Assembly (NCBI GenBank): GCA_000333815.1
Contig: CAPI01000078.1
Location: forward strand, 1 to 59,653
Direction: 5' to 3'
DNA length: 59,653 nucleotides
DNA from: [Collinsella] massiliensis
Lineage (GTDB): Bacteria > Actinomycetota > Coriobacteriia > Coriobacteriales > Coriobacteriaceae
This document shows positions 8,905-18,692 of this stretch, piece by piece; position 1 is the stretch's first letter; each line of letters starts with the position of its first letter. Both the position numbers and the translations under genes were made by a program. Below the pieces are notes generated by a model. The model was not told the DNA's origin. It ran no database searches and was given only the letters and a program-made list of their open reading frames with translations.

Positions 8905-11900
8905 ATGTTGAGAAAACGCGTATTAGCAATTTGTTTAGCCGCCCTACTGGCGTTTACGCCCGTTTTGCAGCCCTTTGTTGTTTATGCTGAGTCTACGGGA
9001 ACCGCGCCAACATCTGAGGTTGCAGGTTCGTCTTCGATATCATCGAGCGAGCAGATGGGTTCTCTTCCTGATGAAATCGTTTCAACCGAGGATGCTCCAG
9101 ATAGCTTGGTGGCGGATTCCTCTGAGCAAGAGGCAATTGACCAGACCGATCAGGACACTTCTTCGGCTTTGGACGATGCTGGCGAAATGGACGAGGTCTC
9201 TGCACCGCAGCCGGAAGAGATGGACATTTCTTCGGTAGCCTATGTTTATGTCGATCAAAGTGTGCTCGCGATTGGAGACACGCAGTATATAGTTATTGGA
9301 TTTAACGGACTTTGTGACAGTCTTTCTGCTGCGCAAATCTCACTACGCAGTACACAGCATGAATTAATCACTGTGAATTCATCAAAAGTTATCGACGATG
9401 CCGCTCTGTTTGAGATTGAGTTTTCTGAGGACGGCCAGGCGGATGTGTACTCAATTTCTGACGTTACCTTAACCCTGCAGAATGTTGACACGAGCTATGT
9501 GATTAATTTCTCGGATGATGCAAACGAGAATAACGATTATTCATTTGAAGTTGTTACTGCAGATGTTGCTAACGCGCTGAACGAGAGCGGAACCGAAGGT
9601 GGCGTGACAGCGATGACCATCGGAGAAAACGGTGAGCTCAAGTCGGCTGCATCCGTCGATGATGCTATAGAAATCGCTGATGCCTCAGGTGTTCAAGAAA
9701 GCAAAGATAATGCCACTGCTCCAAGTGTTTCCGGCGCACGGTCTCGTTCTACTGTATCTACCACGCGCGAAGACTATCTCATCGTTGCTATTGACCCCGG
9801 ACACGGAGGCGGCGATGTTGGCGCCGTGGGCAATGGCTTGCAGGAGGCCACGGTGAATTGGGGGATTTCCCAGAATCTAAAAAATGAGCTGGATTCATAC
9901 ACTGGGGTTACTGCCTATCTCACAAGGTCTGAAAATGAAGAAGTGAGCCTGCAGGCGCGCGCCGATCGTGCCAAAGCAATTGGCGCAGATGTCTTCATTA
10001 GTGTACATTGTAATTCTGCCACCGCGAGCGCTAATGGAGCTGAGGTCTGGGCACCTAATAGCAGCTCCTATAATAGCGATGCCCATACCATTGGAACCGA
10101 CTTGGGCAACAAGATCCTGGCTCAGCTTTCCTCGCTTGGGCTGTACAACCGCGGTGTTAAATTTAAAGATTATCCAGCTGATGGAGGAGACCCAGTATAT
10201 CCGGATGGAAGCAGAACGGACTACTATGGCGTAATTAGGAACTGCCGAAAGTATGGTATTCCTGCCATCATTGTTGAGCATGCTTTTATTTCTAATTCGA
10301 GTGATGCAAATTACCTTGCGAATCGTCAGCGTGATTTGGGCGTGGCCGACGCGACGGGCATTGCGCAACAGTATAACTTGGGCAAAGATGCTGTGGCGCG
10401 TGCGCAGGCATCAGTTGAAGTGCAGGCTCATGTTTCAGATCTCGGCTGGGAGGATATCGTATACGACCACAAAGTGGCGGGTACGACTGGTAAAAGTAAG
10501 AATCTCGAGGCATTTAAACTCAATCTATTAAATAATGCTGCATCTTCAGGAGGCGTTGAATATCGTTCTTATGTTAACGGGTCTTGGCAGGACTGGGTAA
10601 AGGATGGTGCAGAAAGCGGTACCACGGGCAAGAGCACTGCTATCCAGGCAGTTCAGATTCAATTGACTGGTGACGCTGAGCAAAATTATGATATCTACTA
10701 TCGCGTCCATTCAGCCGAGGTTGGTTGGCTAGGTTGGGCGAAGAACGGTGGAAGTGCCGGCACCATCGGTTATGGATACGACGCTCAAGCTATAGAGGTT
10801 GTGGTGGTCGCAAAGGGCGCTGACGCACCAGGATCTACATCGGATGCTTTCCGCGATAAGGCTACCGCCGAGCCTGTTGTAACTTACCGGGCTCACGTCC
10901 AGGAGGTGGGATGGCAGGGTGCTGTAAACAGCGGTGCGATTGCTGGTACTACGGCGCAGGGAAGGTGCATGGAAGCGCTGGTGCTCAATCTTGATTTAGG
11001 CAAGTATGCAAACACCGATAGCGACGTTTCTATCGAGGCTCATTGTCAAGATTATGGTTGGCGCGGTGCGGTCGCAAGTGGTGCCATTGCAGGAACGACG
11101 GGTGAGAAAAAAGAACTCGAGGCTGTGAAAATTTCACTATCGGGCTCTGTAGCTGATTTCTATGACATCTACTATCGCGTTCATGTTTCCGAAATCGGCT
11201 GGATGAATTGGGCTAAAAACGGAGAGCCTGCAGGTACTGAAGGGTATTCCTTAGGAATCGAGGCTATACAGATTGTCCTTCAGAAAAAAGGGGAGGATAC
11301 GCTCCCAGCGAATCCGGGAATTGCAACTACGGACGTATTTAGAAAGAAGCCTACGAACGTCGTGTATCGCGCTCACGTAGCGGAACTTGGGTGGCAGAAC
11401 AACGTATCTGGTGGTGCCACTGCGGGTACCACTGGTCGCGGGCTGTCAGTGGAAGCTTTGAACGTATCTCTATCGAATCAAGATGCTGATGAGCCGGGCG
11501 CTATTCAGACGCGCGTATTTTATACCTCTGATGGTTGGCAGGATTGGACTACTGGCCAAGCAGGGAGTACCGGCCAATCAAAGCAGATCGAGGCTATTCA
11601 AATCAGGCTAACTGACGATATGGCGGATAATTATGATGTCTACTATCGCGTGCATTCAGCAGAAGTGGGATGGCTTGATTGGGCAAAAAATGGAGAGAGC
11701 GCCGGTTCCGAAGGCTTGGGTTACGGCATTCAGGCAATACAGATTGATTTGGTAAAGAAAGAAGAGGATGGGACAACGAAGGCACCTGGCAAGACGGATG
11801 AACCATTCATATCGGCGAGCATTTCTTACCGAGTCCATGTCGCAGAGATTGGTTGGCAAAGTTTTGTGGGCGACGGCGCAATGGCGGGCACAACGGGTCA

Positions 11901-12777
11901 AAGCCACTCGGTTCAGGCAATTGAGGCGTATGTGCCGAGCATTGATGGGACAGTAAAGATTTCTGCTCATATTCAGGATTTGGGGTGGGTTGACCCTGTT
12001 GACGTTTCCCAGGGAGTGTATGCGGGAACCGTGGGGCAAGGCAGGCAGATTGAAGCGTTGTGCATCGAACTCGAGGGTGACGTGGCAGATGAGTACGACG
12101 TATACTACCGCGTTCATTCTTCTGAGATTGGATGGCTAGACTGGGCGAAGAACGGTGAACGTGCTGGAACGCAAGGGTTTGGTTTTGGTATTGAGGCTGT
12201 TCAGATTAAATTGGTTAAAAAGGGGAGCGATGCACCGGGTTCAACCGAAACGGCATTTAGAACGCCATCAGACATAATGGGACACTCGCTCGCCTCGGTT
12301 AGTCAAATGGTTTCATATTTTCAGAGTTCAGGATACGATTATCCAGCTTCTGTTTATTCCGATAAGGGAGCTCCCACCCTTACAGAATTTTGCAACTTAG
12401 TTGAGAATGCTGCGAACGCTGAGGGTGTAAGAGCAGACGTTCTCTTCTGCCAGGCGATGAAAGAAACTGGCTGGTTACAATTTGGCGGCGCGGTGAAGCC
12501 CGAACAGTGCAATTTCGGCGGCCTTGGATCGACGGGCGATGGAGTGTCCGGCGCATCATTTGGTGATGTGTACACTGGCTTGCTAGCACAAGCACAGCAT
12601 CTCAAAGCTTATGCATCCACTGCGCCGCTTAATGCTACATGCGTAGATCCGCGCTTTGATTTGATAGAGCGTGGCATTGCGCCTAAGTTGGAGGATCTCG
12701 ATGGCCGTTGGGCGGTTCCTGGAGTGGGATACGGTGAATCCATTTTGGTAATGATTAACGAGATGATTTCGCAATAA
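8905..12777 (+). CDS. ChW-repeat autolysin with amidase_3 and glucosaminidase domains
   Basis: A 1290-residue protein. It has a signal peptide (LRKRVLAICLAALLAF...VYAES), an acidic region, an N-acetylmuramoyl-L-alanine amidase of the amidase_3 family (about residues 290-490), 12 ChW repeats in four triads, and a C-terminal glucosaminidase-like domain (about 1130-1290). Amidase zinc and catalytic residues are visible: His300 in DPGHGG, Glu in GLQEATVN, His in SVHCNS, Glu in VEHAFIS. The glucosaminidase shows VLFCQAMKETGWLQFGG and NFGGLGS, with the Glu of KETG as probable acid. The gene thus encodes two wall-cutting activities on one repeat scaffold. GGTGG lies eight bases before the chosen ATG; a GTG 12 bases earlier lacks a site. 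It probably has its own promoter, because a terminator stands upstream. Confidence 0.87.
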   Translation: MLRKRVLAICLAALLAFTPVLQPFVVYAESTGTAPTSEVAGSSSISSSEQMGSLPDEIVSTEDAPDSLVADSSEQEAIDQTDQDTSSALDDAGEMDEVSAPQPEEMDISSVAYVYVDQSVLAIGDTQYIVIGFNGLCDSLSAAQISLRSTQHELITVNSSKVIDDAALFEIEFSEDGQADVYSISDVTLTLQNVDTSYVINFSDDANENNDYSFEVVTADVANALNESGTEGGVTAMTIGENGELKSAASVDDAIEIADASGVQESKDNATAPSVSGARSRSTVSTTREDYLIVAIDPGHGGGDVGAVGNGLQEATVNWGISQNLKNELDSYTGVTAYLTRSENEEVSLQARADRAKAIGADVFISVHCNSATASANGAEVWAPNSSSYNSDAHTIGTDLGNKILAQLSSLGLYNRGVKFKDYPADGGDPVYPDGSRTDYYGVIRNCRKYGIPAIIVEHAFISNSSDANYLANRQRDLGVADATGIAQQYNLGKDAVARAQASVEVQAHVSDLGWEDIVYDHKVAGTTGKSKNLEAFKLNLLNNAASSGGVEYRSYVNGSWQDWVKDGAESGTTGKSTAIQAVQIQLTGDAEQNYDIYYRVHSAEVGWLGWAKNGGSAGTIGYGYDAQAIEVVVVAKGADAPGSTSDAFRDKATAEPVVTYRAHVQEVGWQGAVNSGAIAGTTAQGRCMEALVLNLDLGKYANTDSDVSIEAHCQDYGWRGAVASGAIAGTTGEKKELEAVKISLSGSVADFYDIYYRVHVSEIGWMNWAKNGEPAGTEGYSLGIEAIQIVLQKKGEDTLPANPGIATTDVFRKKPTNVVYRAHVAELGWQNNVSGGATAGTTGRGLSVEALNVSLSNQDADEPGAIQTRVFYTSDGWQDWTTGQAGSTGQSKQIEAIQIRLTDDMADNYDVYYRVHSAEVGWLDWAKNGESAGSEGLGYGIQAIQIDLVKKEEDGTTKAPGKTDEPFISASISYRVHVAEIGWQSFVGDGAMAGTTGQSHSVQAIEAYVPSIDGTVKISAHIQDLGWVDPVDVSQGVYAGTVGQGRQIEALCIELEGDVADEYDVYYRVHSSEIGWLDWAKNGERAGTQGFGFGIEAVQIKLVKKGSDAPGSTETAFRTPSDIMGHSLASVSQMVSYFQSSGYDYPASVYSDKGAPTLTEFCNLVENAANAEGVRADVLFCQAMKETGWLQFGGAVKPEQCNFGGLGSTGDGVSGASFGDVYTGLLAQAQHLKAYASTAPLNATCVDPRFDLIERGIAPKLEDLDGRWAVPGVGYGESILVMINEMISQ

Positions 12778-12810
12778 TACAACGTTCACTTTTACAGCTG
12801 AAACAGAAAA

Positions 12811-12855
12811 AGTCAGGCGCCATGTCGAATGCGTTGCTCGGCAAGACGCCTGACT
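12811..12855 (-). terminator. Probable terminator of the frameshifted GT2 gene
   Basis: AGTCAGGCG and CGCCTGACT form a 9-bp stem around a 27-base loop. On the minus strand the stem is followed by TTTTTCTGTTT; the plus side is not T-rich, so it mainly serves the minus-strand gene. Confidence 0.55.
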
Positions 12856-12895
12856 CTTGAAAGATGCTCAAGAATATATCCAATGGGGTTGTGCC

Positions 12896-13938
12896 TTACC
12901 ATTTGATATCGAAATGCATTTTATCGATAACAAATCGGTAGATAGCAAGGAATGGGCGCATGAGATGAGCCCTATAAAACAGGCGGGCAACCCAAAGCTT
13001 CAGAAAAGCTCCGCCCTCTTTTAAAGCATAGCATAGCCCCGTGTATGACGAATGCTTCCAGGAAGGGAAGGTCTTATTGAGATATTTAGTACATTGCGTT
13101 ATATACGCTCCGAGATTGGCTGACGGATCATAAGACAGTCGAAATAGCAACGACACGCCGAGGTGAAGGAAGGCAATCGAACTCAGCGCCTCTTCTGCTT
13201 TTTCATTCACACCCGCTTCGTTGTAATACTCAGCGACTGCAGAAAAGGCATTGAAGATGGAGTCAACCTGCTCTGATCTCACAGTATTGATAATTGATCC
13301 CTCGCGAACCATATAATTTATAAGAGGCTTGGGTGAAAAAACGATAGTCCCTTTGCAATCTAAATAGACCAGAAGGTGAAAAATGAGATCATCAAGAACG
13401 GAGGGTGGCTCTTCAAGATTACGCATGTTCTTGAGCAACGATGCCCTAAATGTTTTGTTCCAGGGGGCGCCGTTCAGCTCGATTAGTCTCCCCGGCTCTT
13501 CAACGACATTAAAGCTCGGTCGCTCTGTGCACATCTCATGCGTAAGGGTCTTTCCTGTTTTCAAGTCTACTCGCTGAAATCCACAGACGGAAATATCCGC
13601 ATTATTATCCTTAGCGGTTCGATATAGTGTTTCGGCAAAATCAGGTGCTACAGTATCGTCGCTATCAACAAAGCCAATGTACTCGCCACGGGCAAGGCAT
13701 ATCCCGTCAAATCTTCCGCGCCAAACACCTTCATTTTTTTGTCGATGATGACAATTTTGCCTGGGTATTCTTGTTCATATCTATGGAGGATGTCGATGCA
13801 CGAATCAGGAGACCCATCATTAATGCAGAGAATTTCAATATTTTTTAGCGTTTGATTCATAAGAGAATCCAGGCAGGCAGGGAGATATTGCTCGACCTTG
13901 TAGCAGGGGACAATAATGCTCAGCGCAATTTTCGACAT
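12896..13938 (-). pseudogene. GT2 glycosyltransferase, frameshifted at a poly-A tract
   Basis: The first 80 or so codons encode a GT2 N-terminus (LSIIVPCYKVEQYLPACLDS, then INDGSPD). The zero frame is lost at A7 on the coding strand (13734-13740), where it reads DKKMKVFGAE. One more A gives DKKNEGVWRGRFDG and then FVDSDDTVAPDF, the normal GT2 sequence with its DxD-like site, and the frame continues to the end at 12896. Repaired length is 347 residues, normal for the family. GT2 enzymes transfer sugar from nucleotide sugars at the inner membrane face. The start ATG has AAGGA upstream. A -1 slip on A7, by ribosome or polymerase, would also restore the protein, so the gene may be switchable rather than dead. 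A base-calling error in the run is the plain alternative. Confidence 0.8.
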
Positions 13939-14108
13939 ATGCATCCTTCGCTCTCATCAATTAATGACAGACAAAAGATACTATACATTGCAATTTATGA
14001 AGAGTAATAAGTGTTAGATAAAACTCGGAACACAGAAGGTGGAATGATGGCAAAATCTATCCACGTAATTTAGGACATTTTCGTTATTTCGCTGTTGGGG
14101 GAGATGAA

Positions 14109-15125
14109 ATGAACCCAAAGATATTAAACGTGCTTTATCAATCTGACGATAACTATGCAATGGTTACTGGGGTTTCCATTGTATCAATGTGCGAAAATAA
14201 TCAGCATTTAGATGAGATTAATTTTTATCTCATCGATGATGGTATCGCACCATCTAATAAAAAGAAGATTGAAAAAATATGCAGTCAATATGGTCGAAAC
14301 CTAATATACGTGGATTCTGAGCCGATACGCAACAAACTAATCGAATTGAATGTGCAACCGTGGCGGGGAACATATACTACATATTACAAATTGTTTGCCG
14401 CTGCCGAGTTAAACATCGCCACTGATCGCGTACTTCAAATTGATGGCGATACGATAATAAATGGCCCACTAGACGAGATAATTGAGATGGATTTGGGTGA
14501 ATCGGTTTGCGCCGCAACTTATGATTGCGTGCTGACTGATTACAAGGGCACCCTAGGCATTCCAAAAGATGAGTATTATTACAATTGCGGTGTCATGTTG
14601 ATAAGCATATCAAACTGGAAGAAATATCATTGCACCGAAAGAATAATCAATCATTTGTCGAATGTCAGAAGTCGCTATTTTGTTGTTGACCAAGATATTG
14701 TTAATTTGCTCTTTCGGCATGAAATCAAATATATGAGCCCTTCATATAACTTTAATAGCTGCTTTTATATATATGGCATTGATTATGTATATAAAATATA
14801 TGATTTAAACGACGACATTTATATCCCTCGGGATGAAATTACGAGCGTAATGGAAGAAGAGCCGCTTATTAATCATTGCATGAGCGCAATGACTGGTCGC
14901 CCTTGGGAGCATAATAGTATTCATCCACAAAACGAGCTGTTTGATCGATACCTTTCGCTTACCGATTGGAATGATAGCGACAAGCTATATGTAAGGCGTA
15001 CATTTGTGTTCCGCGCTCAGCGATTTGCCTACGAGCATCTTCCGATGGCCATATATTGGCATATTCATAAATTCGTGCTTACCTTTTGGATGAGGGAGCA
15101 GAATAGAAAGTGCTTGAAAGCATGA
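14109..15125 (+). CDS. GT8 family glycosyltransferase (LgtC/GspA-like)
   Basis: The 338-residue product has the features of GT8 retaining transferases that act on lipopolysaccharide or capsule acceptors in other bacteria: an N-terminal nucleotide-sugar fold (NVLYQSDDNYAMVTGVSIVS), the metal-binding DxD motif in LQIDGDTI, YYNCGVMLI, and VVDQDIVN. The donor is probably UDP-glucose or UDP-galactose, as is usual for the family; the sequence alone cannot decide. GGGGGAG lies before the ATG. Its stop overlaps the start of the flippase gene (ATGA), so the two are translated together. It is transcribed divergently from the broken GT2 gene. Codons are AT-rich compared with the downstream rml locus. 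Confidence 0.85.
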   Translation: MNPKILNVLYQSDDNYAMVTGVSIVSMCENNQHLDEINFYLIDDGIAPSNKKKIEKICSQYGRNLIYVDSEPIRNKLIELNVQPWRGTYTTYYKLFAAAELNIATDRVLQIDGDTIINGPLDEIIEMDLGESVCAATYDCVLTDYKGTLGIPKDEYYYNCGVMLISISNWKKYHCTERIINHLSNVRSRYFVVDQDIVNLLFRHEIKYMSPSYNFNSCFYIYGIDYVYKIYDLNDDIYIPRDEITSVMEEEPLINHCMSAMTGRPWEHNSIHPQNELFDRYLSLTDWNDSDKLYVRRTFVFRAQRFAYEHLPMAIYWHIHKFVLTFWMREQNRKCLKA

Positions 15126-16348
15126 GTAGCAACATGAGGTCATTGAGCATTCGGGAGAATGTGATCTGGAATTCCTTGGGTAATTTTATCTACCTAATTA
15201 GCCAATGGTTGCTGACATATGTAGTTGTTCGGATCCAGGGATATGGGCCTGCCGGTATTTTTTCGCTCGCCATGTCAGTCGGCAATTCCCTAAATGCAGT
15301 CGCGACATACACAATGCGAAACTTCCAAGTATCTGATATCGAGGGTGAATACTCTGATAATCAGTACATTATATCAAGATATGTGACCTCTCTCATATCA
15401 TTTATTGCTTGTTTAGCTTTCTGCGGATTCAATGAGTACCCTGTTAAAACCTTTCTCTGCATCGCTTTCTATATGGTTTTTAAAATATCTGAAGCTCTTT
15501 CGGACGTGTATCAGGCTATATTTCAGCGCGCTTCCCGAATGGACTATATAGGAAAGGCTTATATCGCCAAAGCAATGCTAGACTTCAGCTTCTTTTTTGG
15601 CGTCCTATTCATCACATCGGATTTGATGACAGCCATTATCGCTTTGTGCTGCGCCTCCTTAATTGTGGTTTTCTGCTATGAGCGTCGTGAGGCGAAGAAT
15701 TTCGCTTCGAACACTGCAGCAGCTCTTTCGTTTGATCGGGACTTGCGTCAAGTAAAGAAGCTTATTCTTGTATGCCTTCCAGTGGCGCTGTATGGCCTGT
15801 TTTTTAACACCATGGGTCAGGTACCTCGTTATGTTCTCGAGCTGCTTAAAAATGAAGACGCTCTCGGGATATATACGACAGTGGCGATGCCTGTTACCCT
15901 GGTGCAGGTTTCAGCTAATTATTTATTTGCTCCGTTAACCGCACCCCTGGCTTCGTGTTTTGCTCGACACGATGTGAAGGAGTTTTACAGGTTGTTCTGG
16001 AAAGCAATCGGCGCCATCGTTGTAATATCAATAGTTGCTTTTATCGGCTTCGGGGTAGCAGGAAAACCTGTCATGGCGCTATTGTTCGGCGATTCAATTG
16101 TTCCTTATCTGTATTTATTGAACCCGCTCATTTTTTGTAGTGTGCTCGTAGCGCTTTCTTGGTTCTTGTCAGCAGCTTTGACGGTTGTTCGCAAACTGGT
16201 TGCTCAGCTAGTGCTAAGTATCGTTTCGTTTCTAGTCTCCTGTGCACTAAGCTTTTATCTCATCTCCGTGTTTGGATTGAATGGAGCTACATTCTCATAT
16301 ATTGCTGCGTTGCTCGTGTTCTCTGTCGGTGGTTTTTTATTTTGCTGA
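15122..16348 (+). CDS. Wzx-like polysaccharide flippase
   Basis: The 408-residue protein has about 12 predicted membrane helices and fits the MATE/Wzx (polysaccharide biosynthesis) superfamily: NVIWNSLGNFIYLISQWLL at the start, then GYGPAGIFSLAMSVGN, the usual first-helix pattern of lipid-linked oligosaccharide flippases. It would move undecaprenyl-linked repeat units across the membrane. The ATG overlaps the GT8 stop by four bases; a GTG 12 bases upstream is the alternative. Because the downstream rml locus carries its own Wzm-Wzt exporter, this gene implies a second, Wzx-type glycan system, for which I find no Wzy polymerase that I can name with certainty. Confidence 0.85.
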   Translation: MSSNMRSLSIRENVIWNSLGNFIYLISQWLLTYVVVRIQGYGPAGIFSLAMSVGNSLNAVATYTMRNFQVSDIEGEYSDNQYIISRYVTSLISFIACLAFCGFNEYPVKTFLCIAFYMVFKISEALSDVYQAIFQRASRMDYIGKAYIAKAMLDFSFFFGVLFITSDLMTAIIALCCASLIVVFCYERREAKNFASNTAAALSFDRDLRQVKKLILVCLPVALYGLFFNTMGQVPRYVLELLKNEDALGIYTTVAMPVTLVQVSANYLFAPLTAPLASCFARHDVKEFYRLFWKAIGAIVVISIVAFIGFGVAGKPVMALLFGDSIVPYLYLLNPLIFCSVLVALSWFLSAALTVVRKLVAQLVLSIVSFLVSCALSFYLISVFGLNGATFSYIAALLVFSVGGFLFC

Positions 16349-16366
16349 ATAGCGTTGAGGGAAAGT

Positions 16367-16409
16367 AATTTTGCCTTGTGTTGCTTGGTATGCAGCACAA
16401 GGCAAAATT
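16367..16409. terminator. Strong hairpin between convergent genes, possible two-way terminator
   Basis: AATTTTGCCTTGTG and CACAAGGCAAAATT form a perfect 14-bp stem. There is no clear U tract outside the stem, but its AT-rich base and position between two converging stop codons fit a bidirectional terminator. Confidence 0.55.
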
Positions 16410-16426
16410 AAACTAATCTAGCTGGA

Positions 16427-17398
16427 TTAGAGTTTGCCAAATAGAAATAGAAGTCGGTAGGCGATTTCATCTGGTATAGATTCGCGGAAGCGCCTTTTCC
16501 AGAATAGTTTACGGAGTTTCTTGATTAATGTGTTCGGCCGAACGTAAAGAGAAATAAGCTCCCTGTTCTCGTTGCTTAATTTATCGGCAAATAGCGCACT
16601 ATATTCCTCTGCCATTGTTCTTATGAGATTAAGTTGCGAACCGAGAATAAATGTTTTAAAGCGAAATACGAACAGGCTGATTGCAGAAAGATTGCCAGCA
16701 GATACATTACCCTGATGGCGTCTGTATCGAAGCACCACGGAGTCATCTCGAACAGTCTTTCCAAAACCCGTGGCTATCATTGCAGCAAACCAATCATGGC
16801 CTGCAAGGTGATGGGGATTGGCTTTAAGCAGAGCGTTTCTCATGGCGCCATTGAACACCATAACCATTCCTGGTATCGACGCCTCAGCTAAAGCGTTCTC
16901 AAAAGTTTGGTCGAGTGAGCGACTTTGGGGTGCGTCGATTGCTTTAAGCTTGTTGTCGCACGATACAAACTGCCCGTAATAAAGGAATGGGGTTTCAGAT
17001 GTGCTCGCGTTAGATTTGTCGAGCATGGCTACAGCTCGTTCGAGTTTATTTGGCTCCCAGTAATCATCCTGATCGGAAAAGGCGAAATAATCGCAGCAAG
17101 GAGGGCAGGCACGAAGCGCATCCATAAAGCTAGCTACGAATCCTTCATTTTGGCCAAAGACAACCTGCACCGATGAATCGGAACGTTCCTCAATTTTGCG
17201 AAGATAGTCAAGGACATTCTGGTCGTTCGAACCGTCATCCCTAATGCTAATGATAGGTTTACACGTTTGTGCCAAGAGGCTGTCAATTTGCTGATTTAAA
17301 TAGGTGAGATTTGGGTTGTACGTAGACAAGGCAATTGCAACGCGGCGTGGCGAATTCACGACATCCTCCAAAGGGCGAATCATCACGTGTAAAACCAT
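16427..17398 (-). CDS. GT2 glycosyltransferase, rhamnosyltransferase-like
   Basis: 323 residues. The N-terminal domain reads VAIALSTYNPNLTYLNQQIDSL, then ISIRDDGSND and the motif FSDQDDYWEPNKLERAV, which is typical of the RgpB/WbbL-like rhamnosyltransferase branch of GT2; DQDD holds the metal- and nucleotide-binding aspartates. HDWF near residue 200 is also common in this branch. It would add rhamnose or a related sugar to a lipid-linked glycan on the cytoplasmic side. Start: the first ATG has AGGTGA just upstream; a second ATG 15 bases later has none. The rml genes needed to make dTDP-rhamnose lie 15 kb downstream. Assignment of the sugar is inference. Confidence 0.8.
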   Translation of the reverse strand: MVLHVMIRPLEDVVNSPRRVAIALSTYNPNLTYLNQQIDSLLAQTCKPIISIRDDGSNDQNVLDYLRKIEERSDSSVQVVFGQNEGFVASFMDALRACPPCCDYFAFSDQDDYWEPNKLERAVAMLDKSNASTSETPFLYYGQFVSCDNKLKAIDAPQSRSLDQTFENALAEASIPGMVMVFNGAMRNALLKANPHHLAGHDWFAAMIATGFGKTVRDDSVVLRYRRHQGNVSAGNLSAISLFVFRFKTFILGSQLNLIRTMAEEYSALFADKLSNENRELISLYVRPNTLIKKLRKLFWKRRFRESIPDEIAYRLLFLFGKL

Positions 17399-17628
17399 AC
17401 TTCACCTATTGTGCAACAAAACAATTCCAATGCAGACGGCACGGATGGAACAAACTCTTAATTACGAGAGATTACCGAGCTTCCTTCAATTCCGTACCAA
17501 TTGACAGAATGAATTCGCTCGGCAAGTTCTATCCGATGAAGGTGTAATAGTTCTGCAGCTTGGGTTGGCTTTGTCTGCTGCATCGTATAATTTGATGGAT
17601 TGAACTTGTCCATGAGGAGTGAACTATA

Positions 17629-18321
17629 TTGTCATCACAGAGGGTTCTGGCAATTATTCCCGCGTATAACGAGGAAAAGTGCCTTCGGCAAACGATCGAA
17701 GAGCTTAGTGTCGTCGCTCCAGAAGTCGATTATATCGTCATTAATGACGGGTCTTCAGATGGCACGCGCGACATTTGCATTCTTAATGGTTATCCGATGC
17801 TCGATATGTTGGTAAACTGTGGCTTGACGGTCGGTTTTCAAACAGGTATGAAATACGCGCTTCAACACGACTATGATTTTGCCGTTCAGTTTGATGCCGA
17901 TGGACAGCATCGTCCTGAATATATTAAATGCATGCTTGATTGCATGAGGGAGAACGATGCCGACATAGTAATTGGCTCTCGTTTTGTAACTGCAAAGAAA
18001 GAACATTCTGCTCGTATGATGGGATCAAGGTTGATTACTGCGCTGATTAAGCTTACGACAGGATGTACTATAAAGGATCCAACCTCCGGCATGCGATTGT
18101 ATAACCGTCGCATGATTGGGCGATTCGCGCAAGATAATGCTCTGAATCCCGAACCGGAATCTATTGCATATCTGATTCGCAAGGGCGCTAAGGTTTGTGA
18201 AGTTCAAGTATCCATGCGTGAGCGTTTGGCAGGGGAGAGCTATTTAAACCTCACCAAGTCTATTGCCTACATGGTGAGAGCATTTACCGCCATCATGTTT
18301 AGCCAATGGTTTAGGAGGTAA
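17629..18321 (+). CDS. Dpm1-like GT2 (polyprenyl-phosphate sugar synthase)
   Basis: The 230-residue product is a short GT2 with the dolichol-phosphate-mannosyltransferase pattern: IIPAYNEEKCLRQTIEEL, VINDGSSDGT, FDADGQHRPEYI, and GSRFV. Such enzymes transfer a sugar from a nucleotide donor to polyprenyl phosphate, supplying GT-C membrane transferases. It has no membrane helices of its own. The start is a TTG with GAGGAG upstream. It is followed five bases after its stop by a DUF2304 gene, a pairing common in Actinobacteria and Firmicutes, and then by the remains of a DUF2142 membrane protein that may have been the user of the lipid-linked sugar. Confidence 0.85.
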   Translation: MSSQRVLAIIPAYNEEKCLRQTIEELSVVAPEVDYIVINDGSSDGTRDICILNGYPMLDMLVNCGLTVGFQTGMKYALQHDYDFAVQFDADGQHRPEYIKCMLDCMRENDADIVIGSRFVTAKKEHSARMMGSRLITALIKLTTGCTIKDPTSGMRLYNRRMIGRFAQDNALNPEPESIAYLIRKGAKVCEVQVSMRERLAGESYLNLTKSIAYMVRAFTAIMFSQWFRR

Positions 18322-18326
18322 ACGAC

Positions 18327-18692
18327 GTGAATGCATCGCTTCGCGTTCTATTGGTTGTCTGTGCCGTTGTTGTTCTTTTTTTCATTGTGCGAAGACTGAG
18401 CAAAGCTCAGATTCAGGTCATGGATTCGGTTTTCTGGTTGCTCTTTTCGTTAAGCCTGGTGGTTTTAGCGGTATTTCCAGAAATCGCCTACGTTCTCTCG
18501 CATTTTTTGGGTTTTCAGGCGCCAGTCAATTTTGTTTTTCTGTACGTGATCGCGGTTTTGCTCGTGCGCGACTTTACATCGACGGTTAAAAATGCACAGC
18601 AGCGAGAAAAACTGACAGCGTTGATTCAGGAAATAGCCTTAAGGGATCTAGCCTTAAGAGATCACGAAAAAAAGCTTCATGATGGACTGTAA
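18327..18692 (+). CDS. DUF2304 membrane protein
   Basis: 121 residues with three hydrophobic segments and a charged C-terminal helix (DHEKKLHD). The region VRRLSKAQIQVMDSVFWLLF is typical of DUF2304. The function of the family is not established; it is commonly encoded next to Dpm1-like GT2 enzymes and may anchor them to the membrane. The start is GTG with GGAGG six bases upstream, translated right after the GT2 gene. Its 3' end overlaps the start of the DUF2142 relic by 14 bases. Confidence 0.8.
   Translation: MNASLRVLLVVCAVVVLFFIVRRLSKAQIQVMDSVFWLLFSLSLVVLAVFPEIAYVLSHFLGFQAPVNFVFLYVIAVLLVRDFTSTVKNAQQREKLTALIQEIALRDLALRDHEKKLHDGL

Noticed and set aside
5900-12230. Repeated DNA units in the two large genes as a CRISPR-like or satellite array
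   Set aside because: Units are about 100-120 bases, differ at DNA level and are conserved as protein (ChW repeats) in a single frame.
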